Both the position numbers and the translations under genes were made by a program. The notes under the pieces are model-generated. The model was not told the origin of the DNA. It saw only the letters and a list, made by a program, of their open reading frames with translations, and ran no database searches. 64,000 bases of DNA from an uncultured Eubacteriales bacterium (GTDB lineage Bacteria; Bacillota; Clostridia; Oscillospirales; Oscillospiraceae): positions 2,697,766-2,761,765 of the forward strand of contig LT599017.1 of NCBI GenBank assembly GCA_900079765.1, written 5' to 3'. Every line of letters starts with the position of its first letter. Within the stretch, counting starts at the first letter, position 1. Of this stretch, positions 43,834 to 53,769 are shown piece by piece.

Positions 43834-46154
43834 TTGAAACCATTATCTCATCCTCCGTGCTGATCCTGATTATCACTTTGCTTCGGTATCTTTTTCGAGG
43901 CAAAGTTTCTTCACAGCTGCAATATGCCTTGTGGGCACTTGTGGCACTTCGACTGCTGCTGCCGTTTACGCTATTTGAAAGTCCCGTCAGTGTAATGAAT
44001 GCCGTACCGGATGTGCAGCGTTATCCGGCAGCCGTACAGCCTGTCCCTCCTGTAACCTCCGTAAATACCACGCTGCCGTCGGAGACTTTTCCTGATCTTC
44101 AAAACAGTCCTGCGCTATCTGATGGTTCAGCCGGAACAACGAATACTGTTGATGAAAAAGTGATTGCGCGATTTGTTTGGCTTAGCGGTTTAATGCTCAG
44201 CGGAGTGTTCTTCACTGCTTCCAACATTCTCCTGAGTCGAAAAATTAAGCAAAATAGACGGCAAATAGACGCTCCACAGTGCCCATTGCCCGTTTATATG
44301 GTCGATGGTTTACCCTCTCCATGCCTTTACGGCATCGTAAAACCCGTCCTTTACGTTACACCCGAAAGTCTGTCCGATGAAAATCGGACAAGACATGTGA
44401 TTGCACATGAGCTGACGCATTACCGCCAAAAAGATCATATCTGGGCCTTCATCCGTGTCCTCTGCCTGTGCGTTCACTGGTTTAACCCGCTGGTGTGGAT
44501 GGCCGCCGTACTGTCTCGCCGGGACAGCGAGCTTGCCTGTGACGAGGGAACGCTCCGCAGGATTGGCCCTGAAAACCGCATAGAGTATGGCAGAACGCTG
44601 ATTGAAATGATGACCGTGCCGTCAAAGCCTTCCGGTTTATTCTGCTGCGCAACCACGATGACCGACGGCAAGAGAGAAATGACGGAGCGCATCAAGCGCA
44701 TCGCAAAACAGCCGAAAACGCTGATCATAACGCTAGTTATTGTGCCGATCATTGCTGTGGCCGCCACTGCGCTTACCTTTGGAGGTGCTGCAAAGAATCC
44801 TGTCGCATTACCTGATAGCAGCGAAGTAACCGGCATCTCAATTGAGCAAATAAGTGTAGGAAAAAGCCTTGGAGCAATCCAAATCTCTCAAAAAGCGGAT
44901 GTGGAAACTGTACTGAATGCCTTAGAAAACACCGATAAAGTCCTGAGTGAGTCCTTCAATGACGCGCCGGACAAAGGCGATTACATTCAGATCGATATCA
45001 ACGGTTCTGCTGCACGACGGTTCTATCTCTACAACAATGAGGAAACATATTATTTGGAAGAACCTTACGTTGGGGTCTACAGGACAGATCGCCAGACAAT
45101 TGATACCATTGCCAAGGTTTACTCAGCAAACGGTAATACGAGCCTTTCTGTTAATGTCCAGGCGCTATGGAAGGCTAAAACCCCATATGTGGGCGACAAT
45201 TCAGCGGTAGGCAAGCTGCTGGGCCTGCTGCCTCTTCCCGGCGGCTTGCTGCACGACTACTTTGCACTGCGCACCACTGATGATGAGCGCGGTATCGAGT
45301 GGGTTCTAAAAAAGGAAGATAACGTTTCCTATGGCGTGCAGCAGCTTGGCCAAAATGCGCTGTTTCTCTTTGCGCTGGTTGATAATTTAGAGGACTTTTA
45401 TGTGACGATTGACAATCCACCGGATGATGGCGCAGCATTTCACTATACCCGCTCATGGGCCAACGAAATCGTCGGCAGCGATGTGCGGGAATATGCACAA
45501 AGTCCGGATAAGCTTCAGGAACTCCTCGGTTCACCCGTGTCGGAAACGCCCTCCTACCGTATCGCGAAACTGGAAAACGGAGAGGTCGTATCTGAGTATC
45601 CCTTTGATAATGCGGAGCTTGCGGACGCGGCCATCATGGATATTATGGTAAAGTCCGCCGCCTGGGACGGCACGGATATTACCGTATTGGATGATTGCTA
45701 CCTGATTCGCCAGACGTTTCCGAGTGTCAATGAGACCCATGACTACTACGCCTATTTACTGAAGGATGGCAGAGCGGTTATGCAGTCGGGCATGAAGGGG
45801 CGGTATAGCATTCTCTCGCAGGAGCTTTATTCGGAATTAGTCGTGACGTGGGATACGCTTGCGGAGGACACCTGGCTGGTAAATACTTATACTGAAAGCG
45901 TTCCGCGGCCGGATTTCGATAATATGCTATGGATGACGCCGGATGATGAAAACGGTTACTGCGTCGCTTGCTATCAGGATGTCAGCAGCGAGAAGATCGA
46001 ACGTTATCTCCAGACATTGGCGGATGATGGATGGCAGACGATCCGAGATTTATATGAACATACTACCTTGGGTAGTCTCTACCAAAAAGATAACCACACT
46101 ATTAGTCTTCAGTTTGACGGTAACCAATTGGTTATGTACTTTTCTCTGCAATAA
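43830..46154 (+). CDS. BlaR1-like M56 metalloprotease sensor with non-PBP C-terminal domain
   Basis: This 774-residue membrane protein has N-terminal helices (about 1-20, 30-48, 112-134). The M56 zinc-protease motif is HELTH (H193, E194, H197) with E234 in 'RDSELACDE', followed by another membrane helix near 293-313. The extracytoplasmic part (about 320-774) lacks the penicillin-binding motifs SxxK and KTG of true BlaR1, so it senses something other than beta-lactams. It has repeated mixed alpha/beta sequence without a family I recognise. It is coupled to the BlaI-like gene. Confidence 0.85.
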   Translation: MIETIISSSVLILIITLLRYLFRGKVSSQLQYALWALVALRLLLPFTLFESPVSVMNAVPDVQRYPAAVQPVPPVTSVNTTLPSETFPDLQNSPALSDGSAGTTNTVDEKVIARFVWLSGLMLSGVFFTASNILLSRKIKQNRRQIDAPQCPLPVYMVDGLPSPCLYGIVKPVLYVTPESLSDENRTRHVIAHELTHYRQKDHIWAFIRVLCLCVHWFNPLVWMAAVLSRRDSELACDEGTLRRIGPENRIEYGRTLIEMMTVPSKPSGLFCCATTMTDGKREMTERIKRIAKQPKTLIITLVIVPIIAVAATALTFGGAAKNPVALPDSSEVTGISIEQISVGKSLGAIQISQKADVETVLNALENTDKVLSESFNDAPDKGDYIQIDINGSAARRFYLYNNEETYYLEEPYVGVYRTDRQTIDTIAKVYSANGNTSLSVNVQALWKAKTPYVGDNSAVGKLLGLLPLPGGLLHDYFALRTTDDERGIEWVLKKEDNVSYGVQQLGQNALFLFALVDNLEDFYVTIDNPPDDGAAFHYTRSWANEIVGSDVREYAQSPDKLQELLGSPVSETPSYRIAKLENGEVVSEYPFDNAELADAAIMDIMVKSAAWDGTDITVLDDCYLIRQTFPSVNETHDYYAYLLKDGRAVMQSGMKGRYSILSQELYSELVVTWDTLAEDTWLVNTYTESVPRPDFDNMLWMTPDDENGYCVACYQDVSSEKIERYLQTLADDGWQTIRDLYEHTTLGSLYQKDNHTISLQFDGNQLVMYFSLQ

Positions 46155-46218
46155 GCACGAGTTACTGAAATACTATATGTGCATAGGATGGATTGCATCT
46201 TTTCTTTAAATTATTCTC

Positions 46219-46247
46219 TTGACATCCCGGCGGAAGTGTTGTATACT
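46219..46247 (+). promoter_or_regulatory. trp operon promoter
   Basis: A consensus TTGACA (46219-46224) and TATACT (46242-46247) are 17 bases apart, immediately upstream of the T-box leader. Confidence 0.85.
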
Positions 46248-46261
46248 CCACCACAATAAAG

Positions 46262-46532
46262 TAATAAACCGTTGAGCGAGAGTAGTAAGCTTGTAACGAT
46301 GTTCCAGAGAGCCGCCGGTTGCTGAAAAGGCGGTAACATCCGACCATGCCGAATGGACTCGCGAGGGTGGCCCGAAATCTTCAGGAGAGTAGGTGTCAAC
46401 GGGGTTTCTGCCCGTTACCACGGAACACGTATGTTAGTACGTAGTATGAGTGGGCGCGTTTCGCGTCAACTCGGGTGGTACCACGAAAGTTATTTCGTCC
46501 CGAGACTGCATTTGCAGTCTCGGGATTTTTAT
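46262..46532 (+). ncRNA. T-box leader with Trp (TGG) specifier
   Basis: The leader shows stem I starting near 'GAGCGAGAGTAGTAAGC'. The specifier TGG is at 46354-46356 in GAATGGACTCG. The T-box GGGTGGTACCACGAAAG is at about 46472-46488. A strong terminator has CCCGAGACTGCA (46499-46510) paired with 46513-46524, followed by a T-rich tail. Uncharged tRNA-Trp would stabilise the antiterminator and allow transcription of trpE onwards. Confidence 0.95.
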
Positions 46533-46563
46533 TTTTCCCATCTATTGAAAGCAGGTGACAAAC

Positions 46564-48024
46564 ATGCTCTATCCCGATACCCAGACCATTTTAAACCTCT
46601 CCGGCGAATACGACGCAATCCCCCTCTGTCGGGAGCTGTACGCCGACACCACCACGCCCATTGCCCTTCTCCGGCGTCTGGCGGCAAAGAGCCAGCGTTT
46701 CTTTCTGCTGGAAAGTGTGGAAAACGGAGAGAAATGGGGCCGATATTCCTTTCTCGGATTTGATCCTGTTATGCGGGTTTTCTGTCAGGACAGCGTGGTT
46801 ACGCTGGAGGATCACCACGGCAGCAGGACCATTGAGACACATAAGCCACTGGATGTGCTGCGTGATGTGCTCAAAAGCTGGGCCTCCCCCAGACTGCCCG
46901 GTATGCCACCCTTCACCGGAGGGTTTGTGGGCTACTTTGCTTACGCCATGATGGGATATGCAGAACCCACCCTGCACATCAAGGGCGGGGCTTTTCACGA
47001 CTATGACCTGATGCTGTTTGACAAAATTATCGCCTACGACCATTTGAAACAGAAAATTATTCTGGTTGTCAATGTCCGTACCGATAACATCATGGAGCGG
47101 TATGGGCAGGCCACTGCCGAGTTGGAGGCCCTTGCCGCTCTGGTGCGGGACACGTCCCCCCTGCCCCCCTGCCCCAAGACAGGAACCGCAGCATTTACCT
47201 GTAACGTATCCTTTGAGGACTACGCCGCTATGGTGGAGCGGACAAGGGAATATGTCCGAAACGGCGATATTTTTCAGGCGGTAATCTCCCGCCAGTTTAC
47301 TTCTGACTATGATGGCTCCATGCTAAACGCCTACCGGGTGCTGCGCACCACCAATCCGTCCCCCTATATGGTTTTTCTATCCATCGACGGGGAAGAGATC
47401 ATGTCCACCTCTCCGGAAACCCTTGTACGGTTGGAGGCGGGCCGTCTCACCACCTTCCCCGTGGCGGGCAGCCGCCCCCGAGGCAAAACTGAAGAGGAAG
47501 ATGCGGCACTGGAGGCCGAGCTGCTGTCCGATGAAAAGGAGCTCTCCGAGCACAATATGCTGGTGGATCTGGGCAGAAACGACTTGGGCCGCATCTGCGA
47601 ATACGGCTCTGTAGATGTTACATGTTACCAGATGATTCACAAATATTCGAAGATTATGCATATCTGCTCTCAGGTAGAGGGCAATATCCATCCCGGCTGC
47701 GACGCCTGCGACGCCATTGAAGCAGTTCTCCCTGCGGGGACCCTCTCCGGTGCACCGAAAATCCGTGCCTGCGAAATCATCGACGAGCTTGAAACCCAGC
47801 CCAGAGGAATCTATGGCGGCGCGCTGGGCTATCTGGATTTTACAGGGAACTTAGATACCTGCATCGCCATCCGAATGGCGGTACGGAAAAACAATAAAGT
47901 TTATGTGCAGGCTGGAGGCGGCATCGTGGCGGACAGCGTGGCGGAAACCGAATATCAAGAATCCCAGAACAAGGCGGCCGCCGTTATGAATGCACTGGTT
48001 CACGCAAGGGAGGTAGAGGGCTGA
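46564..48024 (+). CDS. trpE: Anthranilate synthase component I
   Basis: This 486-residue chorismate-utilising enzyme makes anthranilate with TrpG. It has the N-terminal domain 'TTPIALLRRLAAKSQRFFLLESVENGEKWGRYSFLG', whose 'LLES' region is part of the tryptophan feedback site. The C-terminal catalytic blocks include 'TFPVAGSRPRGKTEEED', 'EHNMLVDLGRNDLGRI' and 'YVQAGGGIVADS'. ATG 46564 was chosen over GTG 46555 to fit the ribosome site. It is the first gene of the T-box(Trp) operon and overlaps trpG by one base. Confidence 0.96.
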   Translation: MLYPDTQTILNLSGEYDAIPLCRELYADTTTPIALLRRLAAKSQRFFLLESVENGEKWGRYSFLGFDPVMRVFCQDSVVTLEDHHGSRTIETHKPLDVLRDVLKSWASPRLPGMPPFTGGFVGYFAYAMMGYAEPTLHIKGGAFHDYDLMLFDKIIAYDHLKQKIILVVNVRTDNIMERYGQATAELEALAALVRDTSPLPPCPKTGTAAFTCNVSFEDYAAMVERTREYVRNGDIFQAVISRQFTSDYDGSMLNAYRVLRTTNPSPYMVFLSIDGEEIMSTSPETLVRLEAGRLTTFPVAGSRPRGKTEEEDAALEAELLSDEKELSEHNMLVDLGRNDLGRICEYGSVDVTCYQMIHKYSKIMHICSQVEGNIHPGCDACDAIEAVLPAGTLSGAPKIRACEIIDELETQPRGIYGGALGYLDFTGNLDTCIAIRMAVRKNNKVYVQAGGGIVADSVAETEYQESQNKAAAVMNALVHAREVEG

Positions 48025-48596
48025 TGGTGCTTTTGGTTGATAATTACGACAGCTTTTCCTATAACCTCGTTCAGCTGGTTGGTTCCTTGGGTGCCGACAT
48101 TCAGGTGGTTCGCAACGACGTCTTGACCGTGGAGCAGATTGCCGCCAAAAAGCCCTCCCACATCATTCTCTCCCCCGGTCCGGGCTATCCCAAGGACGCG
48201 GGTATCTGCGAGCCGCTGGTGGAGCAATTGGGCGGTCAGATTCCCATTCTGGGGGTGTGCCTCGGTCATCAGGGCATTTGTGAGGTATATGGGGCCACGG
48301 TGGCCCGTGCCGCCAAGCTGATGCACGGCAAGCAGAGCACCGTCCGCATTGATCCTACCTGTCCCGTTTTTCACGGTCTGCCGGAGGAAATATCCGTGGC
48401 ACGCTATCATTCTCTGGCCGCTATGCGGAATACCCTTCCCCCCTGCCTGACCGTCACCGCCTCCGCCAGGGATGACACCCAGGAGATTATGGCAGTCTCT
48501 CACAAAGAATATCCTGTCTTCGGACTTCAATTTCATCCCGAGTCTATCCTCACCCCGGATGGACGAACCATGATGATCAACTTTTTAAAGATTTAG
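48024..48596 (+). CDS. trpG: Anthranilate synthase component II (glutamine amidotransferase)
   Basis: This 190-residue class I amidotransferase supplies ammonia to TrpE. The catalytic triad is C79 ('GVCLGHQ'), H171 and E173 ('FHPES'). It could also serve para-aminobenzoate synthesis, as trpG/pabA often do in Firmicutes. It is coupled to trpE (TGATG) and lies 12 bases before trpD. Confidence 0.96.
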   Translation: MVLLVDNYDSFSYNLVQLVGSLGADIQVVRNDVLTVEQIAAKKPSHIILSPGPGYPKDAGICEPLVEQLGGQIPILGVCLGHQGICEVYGATVARAAKLMHGKQSTVRIDPTCPVFHGLPEEISVARYHSLAAMRNTLPPCLTVTASARDDTQEIMAVSHKEYPVFGLQFHPESILTPDGRTMMINFLKI

Positions 48597-48608
48597 GAGG
48601 CTGCAGCT

Positions 48609-49628
48609 ATGATTCAGCAGGCAATTGGTCAGGTACTCAAGCATGAAAATCTTGCCTATGACACGGCAAAGTCGGTGATGCGTGAAATGATGAGCGGTGA
48701 GGCGACACAAGCGCAAATGGGGGCATTTCTCGCCGCCATGCGGATGAAGGGTGAAACGGTGGATGAAATCACCGCCTGCGCCGAGGTGATGCGGGAGTTT
48801 GGCGTTCACATCACTCCAACCCGTTCGGTAATTGACATTGTGGGCACCGGTGGAGACGAGACGGGTACCTTTAACATCTCCACCACGTCGGCCTTCGTAG
48901 TTGCCGCCGGAGGTGTACCCGTGGCAAAGCACGGTAACCGCGGCGTTTCAAGCAAAAGCGGTGCGGCAGATGTGCTGGAGCAGCTGGGAGTGAATCTGGC
49001 ACTGACCCCCCAGCAGAATGAAACCGTTCTTGCCCAGACGGGCATGTGCTTTCTCTTTGCCCAGACCTATCACAGCTCGATGAAAAATGTGGCTCCCGTA
49101 CGGCGGGAAATGGGCGCACGCACCATATTTAACGTGCTTGGTCCCCTGTCCAATCCCGCAGGGGCAACGATGCAGCTGATGGGGGTCTACGACCGGACTC
49201 TGGTTGAGCCTTTAGCGCAGGTGCTGTCTAACTTAGGCGTTGTGCGTGGTCTGGTAGTGTGCGGAAGCGACGGGATGGACGAGGTCACTTTGACCGGCCC
49301 CTCCTACATCTGTGAAATCCGGGGCGGCAAGCTGGATTCCTATGAGCTGCTACCCGAGGACTTGGGGCTGACCCGCTGCGTTATGTCTGATTTAAAGGGG
49401 GACGGCCCCGCAAAAAATGCGCAGACCACCTTGGATATTCTCTCCGGCAAAGAACAGGGCCCCCGTCGCGATATGGTGATACTTAACGCCGCTATGGCGC
49501 TTTATCTGGGCATTGACGGCACCAGGCCAAGGGATTGCGTAACCCTTGCCGCAGATGCGATCGACAGCGGAAGAGCACTGTCAAAACTGCAGCAGTTCTC
49601 CGCACTCACCCGGGAGGTCGCCATATGA
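48609..49628 (+). CDS. trpD: Anthranilate phosphoribosyltransferase
   Basis: This 339-residue enzyme joins anthranilate and PRPP. It shows the PRPP-binding 'GTGGDETGTFNISTTSAFV' and the anthranilate/PRPP region 'KHGNRGVSSKSGAADVLEQLGV'. TAGGAGG precedes ATG 48609. The stop overlaps the trpC start by four bases. Confidence 0.96.
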   Translation: MIQQAIGQVLKHENLAYDTAKSVMREMMSGEATQAQMGAFLAAMRMKGETVDEITACAEVMREFGVHITPTRSVIDIVGTGGDETGTFNISTTSAFVVAAGGVPVAKHGNRGVSSKSGAADVLEQLGVNLALTPQQNETVLAQTGMCFLFAQTYHSSMKNVAPVRREMGARTIFNVLGPLSNPAGATMQLMGVYDRTLVEPLAQVLSNLGVVRGLVVCGSDGMDEVTLTGPSYICEIRGGKLDSYELLPEDLGLTRCVMSDLKGDGPAKNAQTTLDILSGKEQGPRRDMVILNAAMALYLGIDGTRPRDCVTLAADAIDSGRALSKLQQFSALTREVAI

Positions 49629-50419
49629 CGCCTACCATCCTCAATACTATAGCCGCCCACGCAAAAGAGCGGGTGGCCGCCGACAAGGCGGTTCTTCCGC
49701 TCGGGTCATTGCGGGAGACAGCCGAGGCTTGTCCCACCGCCCCCTCTTTTCCCTTTGAATCCGCCCTTGCCGCGCCGGAGGTCAGCTTTATCTGCGAGGT
49801 TAAGCGGGCCTCCCCCTCCAAAGGAATGATTGCAGAGGATTTCCCCTATATGACCATTGCTACGGATTATGAAGCCGCCGGGGCCGCATGCATCTCCGTC
49901 CTTACGGAACCAAAGTGGTTTTTAGGTCATGACGATTATCTGCGGGACATCCGGTCTGCCGTCTCAGTGCCGCTGCTGCGCAAGGATTTCACCGTGGATG
50001 AATACCAGATTTATCAGGCCAAACTACTGGGGGCAGACGCAGTTTTACTCATCTGTGCCCTGCTGGACCAGCAGCAGCTTCGAGACTATATTCAGCTTTG
50101 TGACACACTGGGTCTGTCAGCGCTGGTAGAAGCTCATGATGAGACCGAATTATCCTCCGCTGCGGGGGCGGGCGCCCGAATCATCGGCGTAAACAATCGA
50201 AATTTAAAGGACTTTACCGTAGATCTCCGCAACAGCCTGCGTCTGCGGGAGTTGGTTGACAAGGATACGCTTTTTGTGGCGGAAAGCGGCATGAAAACAG
50301 CAGCAGACATCGCTCTTCTGCGAGAGGGTGGTGTAAACGGGGTTCTCATCGGAGAAAGTCTGATGCGTGCCCCAGACAAAAAGCAAATGCTTTCAGAATT
50401 GCGAGGGGATACGCTGTGA
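49625..50419 (+). CDS. trpC: Indole-3-glycerol phosphate synthase
   Basis: This 264-residue TIM barrel carries 'FICEVKRASPSKGMIAEDF' (catalytic Lys), 'LRKDFTVDEYQIYQAKLLGADAVLLI', 'GVNNRNLKDFTVD' and 'VAESGMKTAADI'. It closes the indole ring from CdRP. ATG 49625 overlaps the trpD stop (ATGA). The stop overlaps trpF by four bases. Confidence 0.96.
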   Translation: MTPTILNTIAAHAKERVAADKAVLPLGSLRETAEACPTAPSFPFESALAAPEVSFICEVKRASPSKGMIAEDFPYMTIATDYEAAGAACISVLTEPKWFLGHDDYLRDIRSAVSVPLLRKDFTVDEYQIYQAKLLGADAVLLICALLDQQQLRDYIQLCDTLGLSALVEAHDETELSSAAGAGARIIGVNNRNLKDFTVDLRNSLRLRELVDKDTLFVAESGMKTAADIALLREGGVNGVLIGESLMRAPDKKQMLSELRGDTL

Positions 50420-51042
50420 CCAAGCTAAAACTGTGCGGACTGCGGCGAGCTGAGGACATCCGAATGGTAAACCGCTATAAGCCCGATTATATCGGATTTA
50501 TTTTTGCAGAAAGCCGGCGGCAGGTCACCCATCAGCAGGCGTCGGAGTTAAAGGCGCTGCTCTCGCCGAATATTTCTGCTGTCGGGGTATTTGTAAATGC
50601 CCCTGTGGAAGAGATTGCCGCAGTGTGCAACGCCGGCATCATCGACCTGGTGCAGTTGCACGGGGATGAATCGGAGCCGTATATAAGACAGCTCCGCCGC
50701 GAAATCACGCTCCCCATTATTAAGGCTATACGGGTGAGAACCCCGGAGCAGATCTTGCGGGCCGCCGACCTTCCCTGTGAGCTACTTCTCCTGGACACCT
50801 ATGTGGAGGGGCAGCGGGGCGGCAGCGGCACCTCCTTCGACCACTCCATGGTCCCCCCCATCAGTAAGCCCTTTTTTCTGGCGGGCGGGCTGAACGAAGA
50901 AAACCTGCCCGCTGCCCTGGAAGCCTGTCACCCTTACGCAGTAGACATCAGCTCGGGCGTGGAAACAGATGGCTTTAAGGATGAACAAAAAATCCGGACT
51001 ATCACAGCACTGATGCTTAGCAGGGAAAGGAGCCGCATATGA
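50416..51042 (+). CDS. trpF: Phosphoribosylanthranilate isomerase
   Basis: This 208-residue TIM barrel starts with '[11 protein letters not shown]' (catalytic Cys7) and has '[10 protein letters not shown]' and '[16 protein letters not shown]', all typical of TrpF. The start codon is GTG 50416, overlapping the trpC stop. It is a separate gene, unlike the TrpC-TrpF fusion of enteric bacteria. Confidence 0.96.
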   Translation: MTKLKLCGLRRAEDIRMVNRYKPDYIGFIFAESRRQVTHQQASELKALLSPNISAVGVFVNAPVEEIAAVCNAGIIDLVQLHGDESEPYIRQLRREITLPIIKAIRVRTPEQILRAADLPCELLLLDTYVEGQRGGSGTSFDHSMVPPISKPFFLAGGLNEENLPAALEACHPYAVDISSGVETDGFKDEQKIRTITALMLSRERSRI

Positions 51043-52223
51043 AAAAAGGACGTTATGGCATTCACGGCGGTCAGTATATTCCAGAAACACTGATGACCGC
51101 CGTACAGGAGGTGGAAGCCGCCTATCTGCGTTTCAAGGATGATCCTGCCTTTCAGTCGGAGCTGACGGGCCTTCTTCAACAATACGCAGGGCGGCCCTCC
51201 CTGCTCTATTACGCGGAAAAGATGACCCGTGATCTTGGCGGCGCAAAGATATATCTGAAACGGGAGGACTTGAACCACACCGGCTCCCATAAAATCAATA
51301 ACGTCCTCGGCCAGGTCCTTCTGGCCAAAAAGATGGGTAAGACCCGTGTCATTGCGGAAACGGGGGCGGGACAGCACGGGGTTGCCACTGCTACCGCAGC
51401 CGCCCTGATGGATATGAAATGTGAGATTTATATGGGCAGAGAGGACACGGAGCGGCAGGCCCTGAATGTCTTCCGCATGGAACTGCTGGGGGCAAAGGTT
51501 CATCCCGTCACCAGCGGCACCCAGACTCTGAAGGATGCGGTCAGCGAAACCTTTCGGGAGTGGACCGCCCGTATGGACGACACCTTTTATGTCCTAGGCT
51601 CTGTCATGGGTCCCCACCCCTTCCCCATGATCGTGCGGGATTTTCAAAAAATCATCGGGGAGGAGATCAAGGCACAGCTGCTTGACCGGGAGGGCAGACT
51701 GCCCGACGCGGTCATTGCATGTGTGGGCGGCGGCTCAAACGCCATGGGCGCGTTCTATGATTTCATCCCGGATACCTCCGTCCGGCTCATCGGATGCGAG
51801 GCGGCAGGACGGGGCGCTGATACGCCGGACACCGCGGCCACCATCGCCACAGGCAAGTTGGGGGTTTTTCACGGCATGAAGTCTTACTTTTGTCAAAACG
51901 AGTTTGGACAAATTGCCCCCGTCTACTCCATTTCCGCCGGTCTTGACTACCCCGGCATCGGACCGGAGCATGCCCATTTGTACGACACCGGCAGGGCGGA
52001 GTACATCCCCATCACCGATGATGAGGCCGTAGATGCCTTTGCCTATCTGGCAAAAACAGAGGGGATTATCCCCGCCATAGAATCCGCCCATGCCGTTGCC
52101 TATGCCCAAAAGCTTGCCCCCACCATGGGTAAGGAGCAGATTATCGTGGTCAACATTTCGGGGCGGGGCGACAAGGACGTAGCCGCCATTGCCCGCTACA
52201 GGGGGATAGCGCTGTATGAGTAG
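51039..52223 (+). CDS. trpB: Tryptophan synthase beta chain
   Basis: This 394-residue PLP enzyme joins indole and serine. The Schiff-base lysine is K85 ('[13 protein letters not shown]'). The PLP phosphate loop is 'VGGGSNAMG', and '[15 protein letters not shown]' is conserved. It is of the TrpB1 type, which pairs with TrpA. It overlaps trpF by four and trpA by eight bases. Confidence 0.97.
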   Translation: MKKGRYGIHGGQYIPETLMTAVQEVEAAYLRFKDDPAFQSELTGLLQQYAGRPSLLYYAEKMTRDLGGAKIYLKREDLNHTGSHKINNVLGQVLLAKKMGKTRVIAETGAGQHGVATATAAALMDMKCEIYMGREDTERQALNVFRMELLGAKVHPVTSGTQTLKDAVSETFREWTARMDDTFYVLGSVMGPHPFPMIVRDFQKIIGEEIKAQLLDREGRLPDAVIACVGGGSNAMGAFYDFIPDTSVRLIGCEAAGRGADTPDTAATIATGKLGVFHGMKSYFCQNEFGQIAPVYSISAGLDYPGIGPEHAHLYDTGRAEYIPITDDEAVDAFAYLAKTEGIIPAIESAHAVAYAQKLAPTMGKEQIIVVNISGRGDKDVAAIARYRGIALYE

Positions 52224-52989
52224 AATCGCCGAGGCATTTTCCCGCGGAAAAGCATTCATCCCATTTGTTACTGCAGGAGATCCTGATTTAGAAACCACTG
52301 AGCAGCTCGTGCTTGCCATGTCCTCCGCGGGGGCGGACATCATTGAATTGGGCATCCCCTTTTCCGACCCCATGGCTGAAGGGCCTGTCATTCAGGCGGC
52401 CAGCGCACGGGCTCTGACAAAGGGCTGCACCGCCGATCAGCTGTTTTCACTGGTAGAACGCCTGAGAACAAACATCCAAACACCGCTTGTGTTCATGACC
52501 TATTATAATCCCATATTTTCTTACGGGGCGAAGCAGTTTTTAGAGAGCTGCTCCTCCTGCGGCATTGACGGGGTGATCGTTCCCGATCTGCCCTTTGAGG
52601 AGAAAAACGAGTTTGCCCCTCTCTGCGCGGCCCATGGAATTGAGCTGATTTCTCTCATCGCGCCAACCTCCAAGGAGCGCATCCGTGCCATTGCGGCGGA
52701 TGCTTCTGGCTTTTTATACTGTGTCTCCTCCCTTGGAGTTACGGGTGTGCGGGCAGAGATTAACACCGACATCAGCGAAATGATTGGGCTGGTGCGTGAG
52801 GTTTCCACTATTCCCTGTGCGGTGGGCTTTGGCATCTCCACCCCGGCTCAGGCGAGGCAAATGGCCGCCTTGTCCGACGGGGCCATTGTAGGAAGTGCCA
52901 TCGTCAGGCTGGTGGCGGAGCACGGCCGCGACTGCGTGCCTGTGGTAAGGGATTATGTTGCCGCTATGAAGCAGGCGATCCGCGAATAA
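52216..52989 (+). CDS. trpA: Tryptophan synthase alpha chain
   Basis: This 257-residue TIM barrel releases indole from indole-3-glycerol phosphate. The catalytic Glu is E44 ('[12 protein letters not shown]'). The second acidic catalytic position, Asp60 of the enteric enzyme in 'ADGP', is Glu55 here ('MAEGPVIQ'). Other blocks are '[12 protein letters not shown]' and '[12 protein letters not shown]'. It is the last gene of the trpEGDCFBA operon. Confidence 0.96.
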   Translation: MSRIAEAFSRGKAFIPFVTAGDPDLETTEQLVLAMSSAGADIIELGIPFSDPMAEGPVIQAASARALTKGCTADQLFSLVERLRTNIQTPLVFMTYYNPIFSYGAKQFLESCSSCGIDGVIVPDLPFEEKNEFAPLCAAHGIELISLIAPTSKERIRAIAADASGFLYCVSSLGVTGVRAEINTDISEMIGLVREVSTIPCAVGFGISTPAQARQMAALSDGAIVGSAIVRLVAEHGRDCVPVVRDYVAAMKQAIRE

Positions 52990-53198
52990 ATCCAGAAAAA
53001 GCGCCAAAAGCAGGAGTGGAGTGCTCTTCCGTAGAGGGTAGCTAAAGCGAGTTTGTATCAATCCGCTCCTTGACGCGGTAGAGCTTTTGCTCATTGTCCC
53101 AGGTAACATAATGTCGGCGCTTAAGCTCGTGTTTCTCCCGGTCAAGACCATGGGCAAACAGGTCCGGCCCGGCCCGTTTCGCGCCCGCCACCGCAGCG

Positions 53199-53240
53199 AA
53201 AAAGAGGGTGATAAGCTTAACCGCTTATCACCCTCTTTTT
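53199..53240 (+). terminator. Bidirectional terminator after trpA
   Basis: An 18-bp perfect stem (53199-53216 with 53223-53240) begins with A5 and ends with T5. It lies between the convergent trpA and zinc-operon genes. Confidence 0.92.
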
Positions 53241-53271
53241 GTATTCACGTTTCAGCAGCGGCTAGGACAGA

Positions 53272-53769
53272 TCAGCATATCTCATTGGTTTCGATATATA
53301 CGTAACGGAATTCCCCGTCGTAGCCTATATGAAAGGTGCCGGTAATTTCAATTTCTGCACCCTCCTCCGGATAATCATCCGGATATACATGCTCGCCGTT
53401 CCAGATAAACTCCAATCCCTCCGCACAGCAGGCCAAAGCATCGGTGATGAGGACCGCATGATAATGCTCGTCGGCGGTCTCATTGTGGTACACGGCATAC
53501 TTCCCTTTAATTTTTATGGTTTTATCAAGATAGTCTTCCGGGCCGGCCATCATATTATATACCTCTGCATATACCATGGTGCTGCTCAGGACCGTCAGGT
53601 CGACGTCTACATCAACGTCCGGCGTCCCGCCTGTTTCAGGTCTCGGGGCTGTACTCTCCACAGGGACCGACGGCGTGGGCGTGGCCGCGCCATCAGCAGA
53701 ACCGGCGCACCCCGCCAGCAAACCAAGTAATAACACCGCCGCCAGTAATAGGCCTACATTACGTTTCAT
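53272..53769 (-). CDS. Lipoprotein at the end of the zinc ABC operon, unknown
   Basis: This 165-residue protein has a lipobox 'LLAGC' (C21), then a Pro/Thr/Asp-rich linker (about 22-58) and a compact domain (about 62-165). The domain contains 'YLDKTIKIKGKYAVYHNETADEHYHAVLI' and a Cys pair ('ACCAEGLEF'). The strand pattern suggests an OB-like fold, without a family I can name. His, Cys and Asp residues could bind metal. It overlaps znuB by four bases, so it probably serves zinc handling (inference). Confidence 0.75.
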   Translation of the reverse strand: MKRNVGLLLAAVLLLGLLAGCAGSADGAATPTPSVPVESTAPRPETGGTPDVDVDVDLTVLSSTMVYAEVYNMMAGPEDYLDKTIKIKGKYAVYHNETADEHYHAVLITDALACCAEGLEFIWNGEHVYPDDYPEEGAEIEITGTFHIGYDGEFRYVYIETNEIC

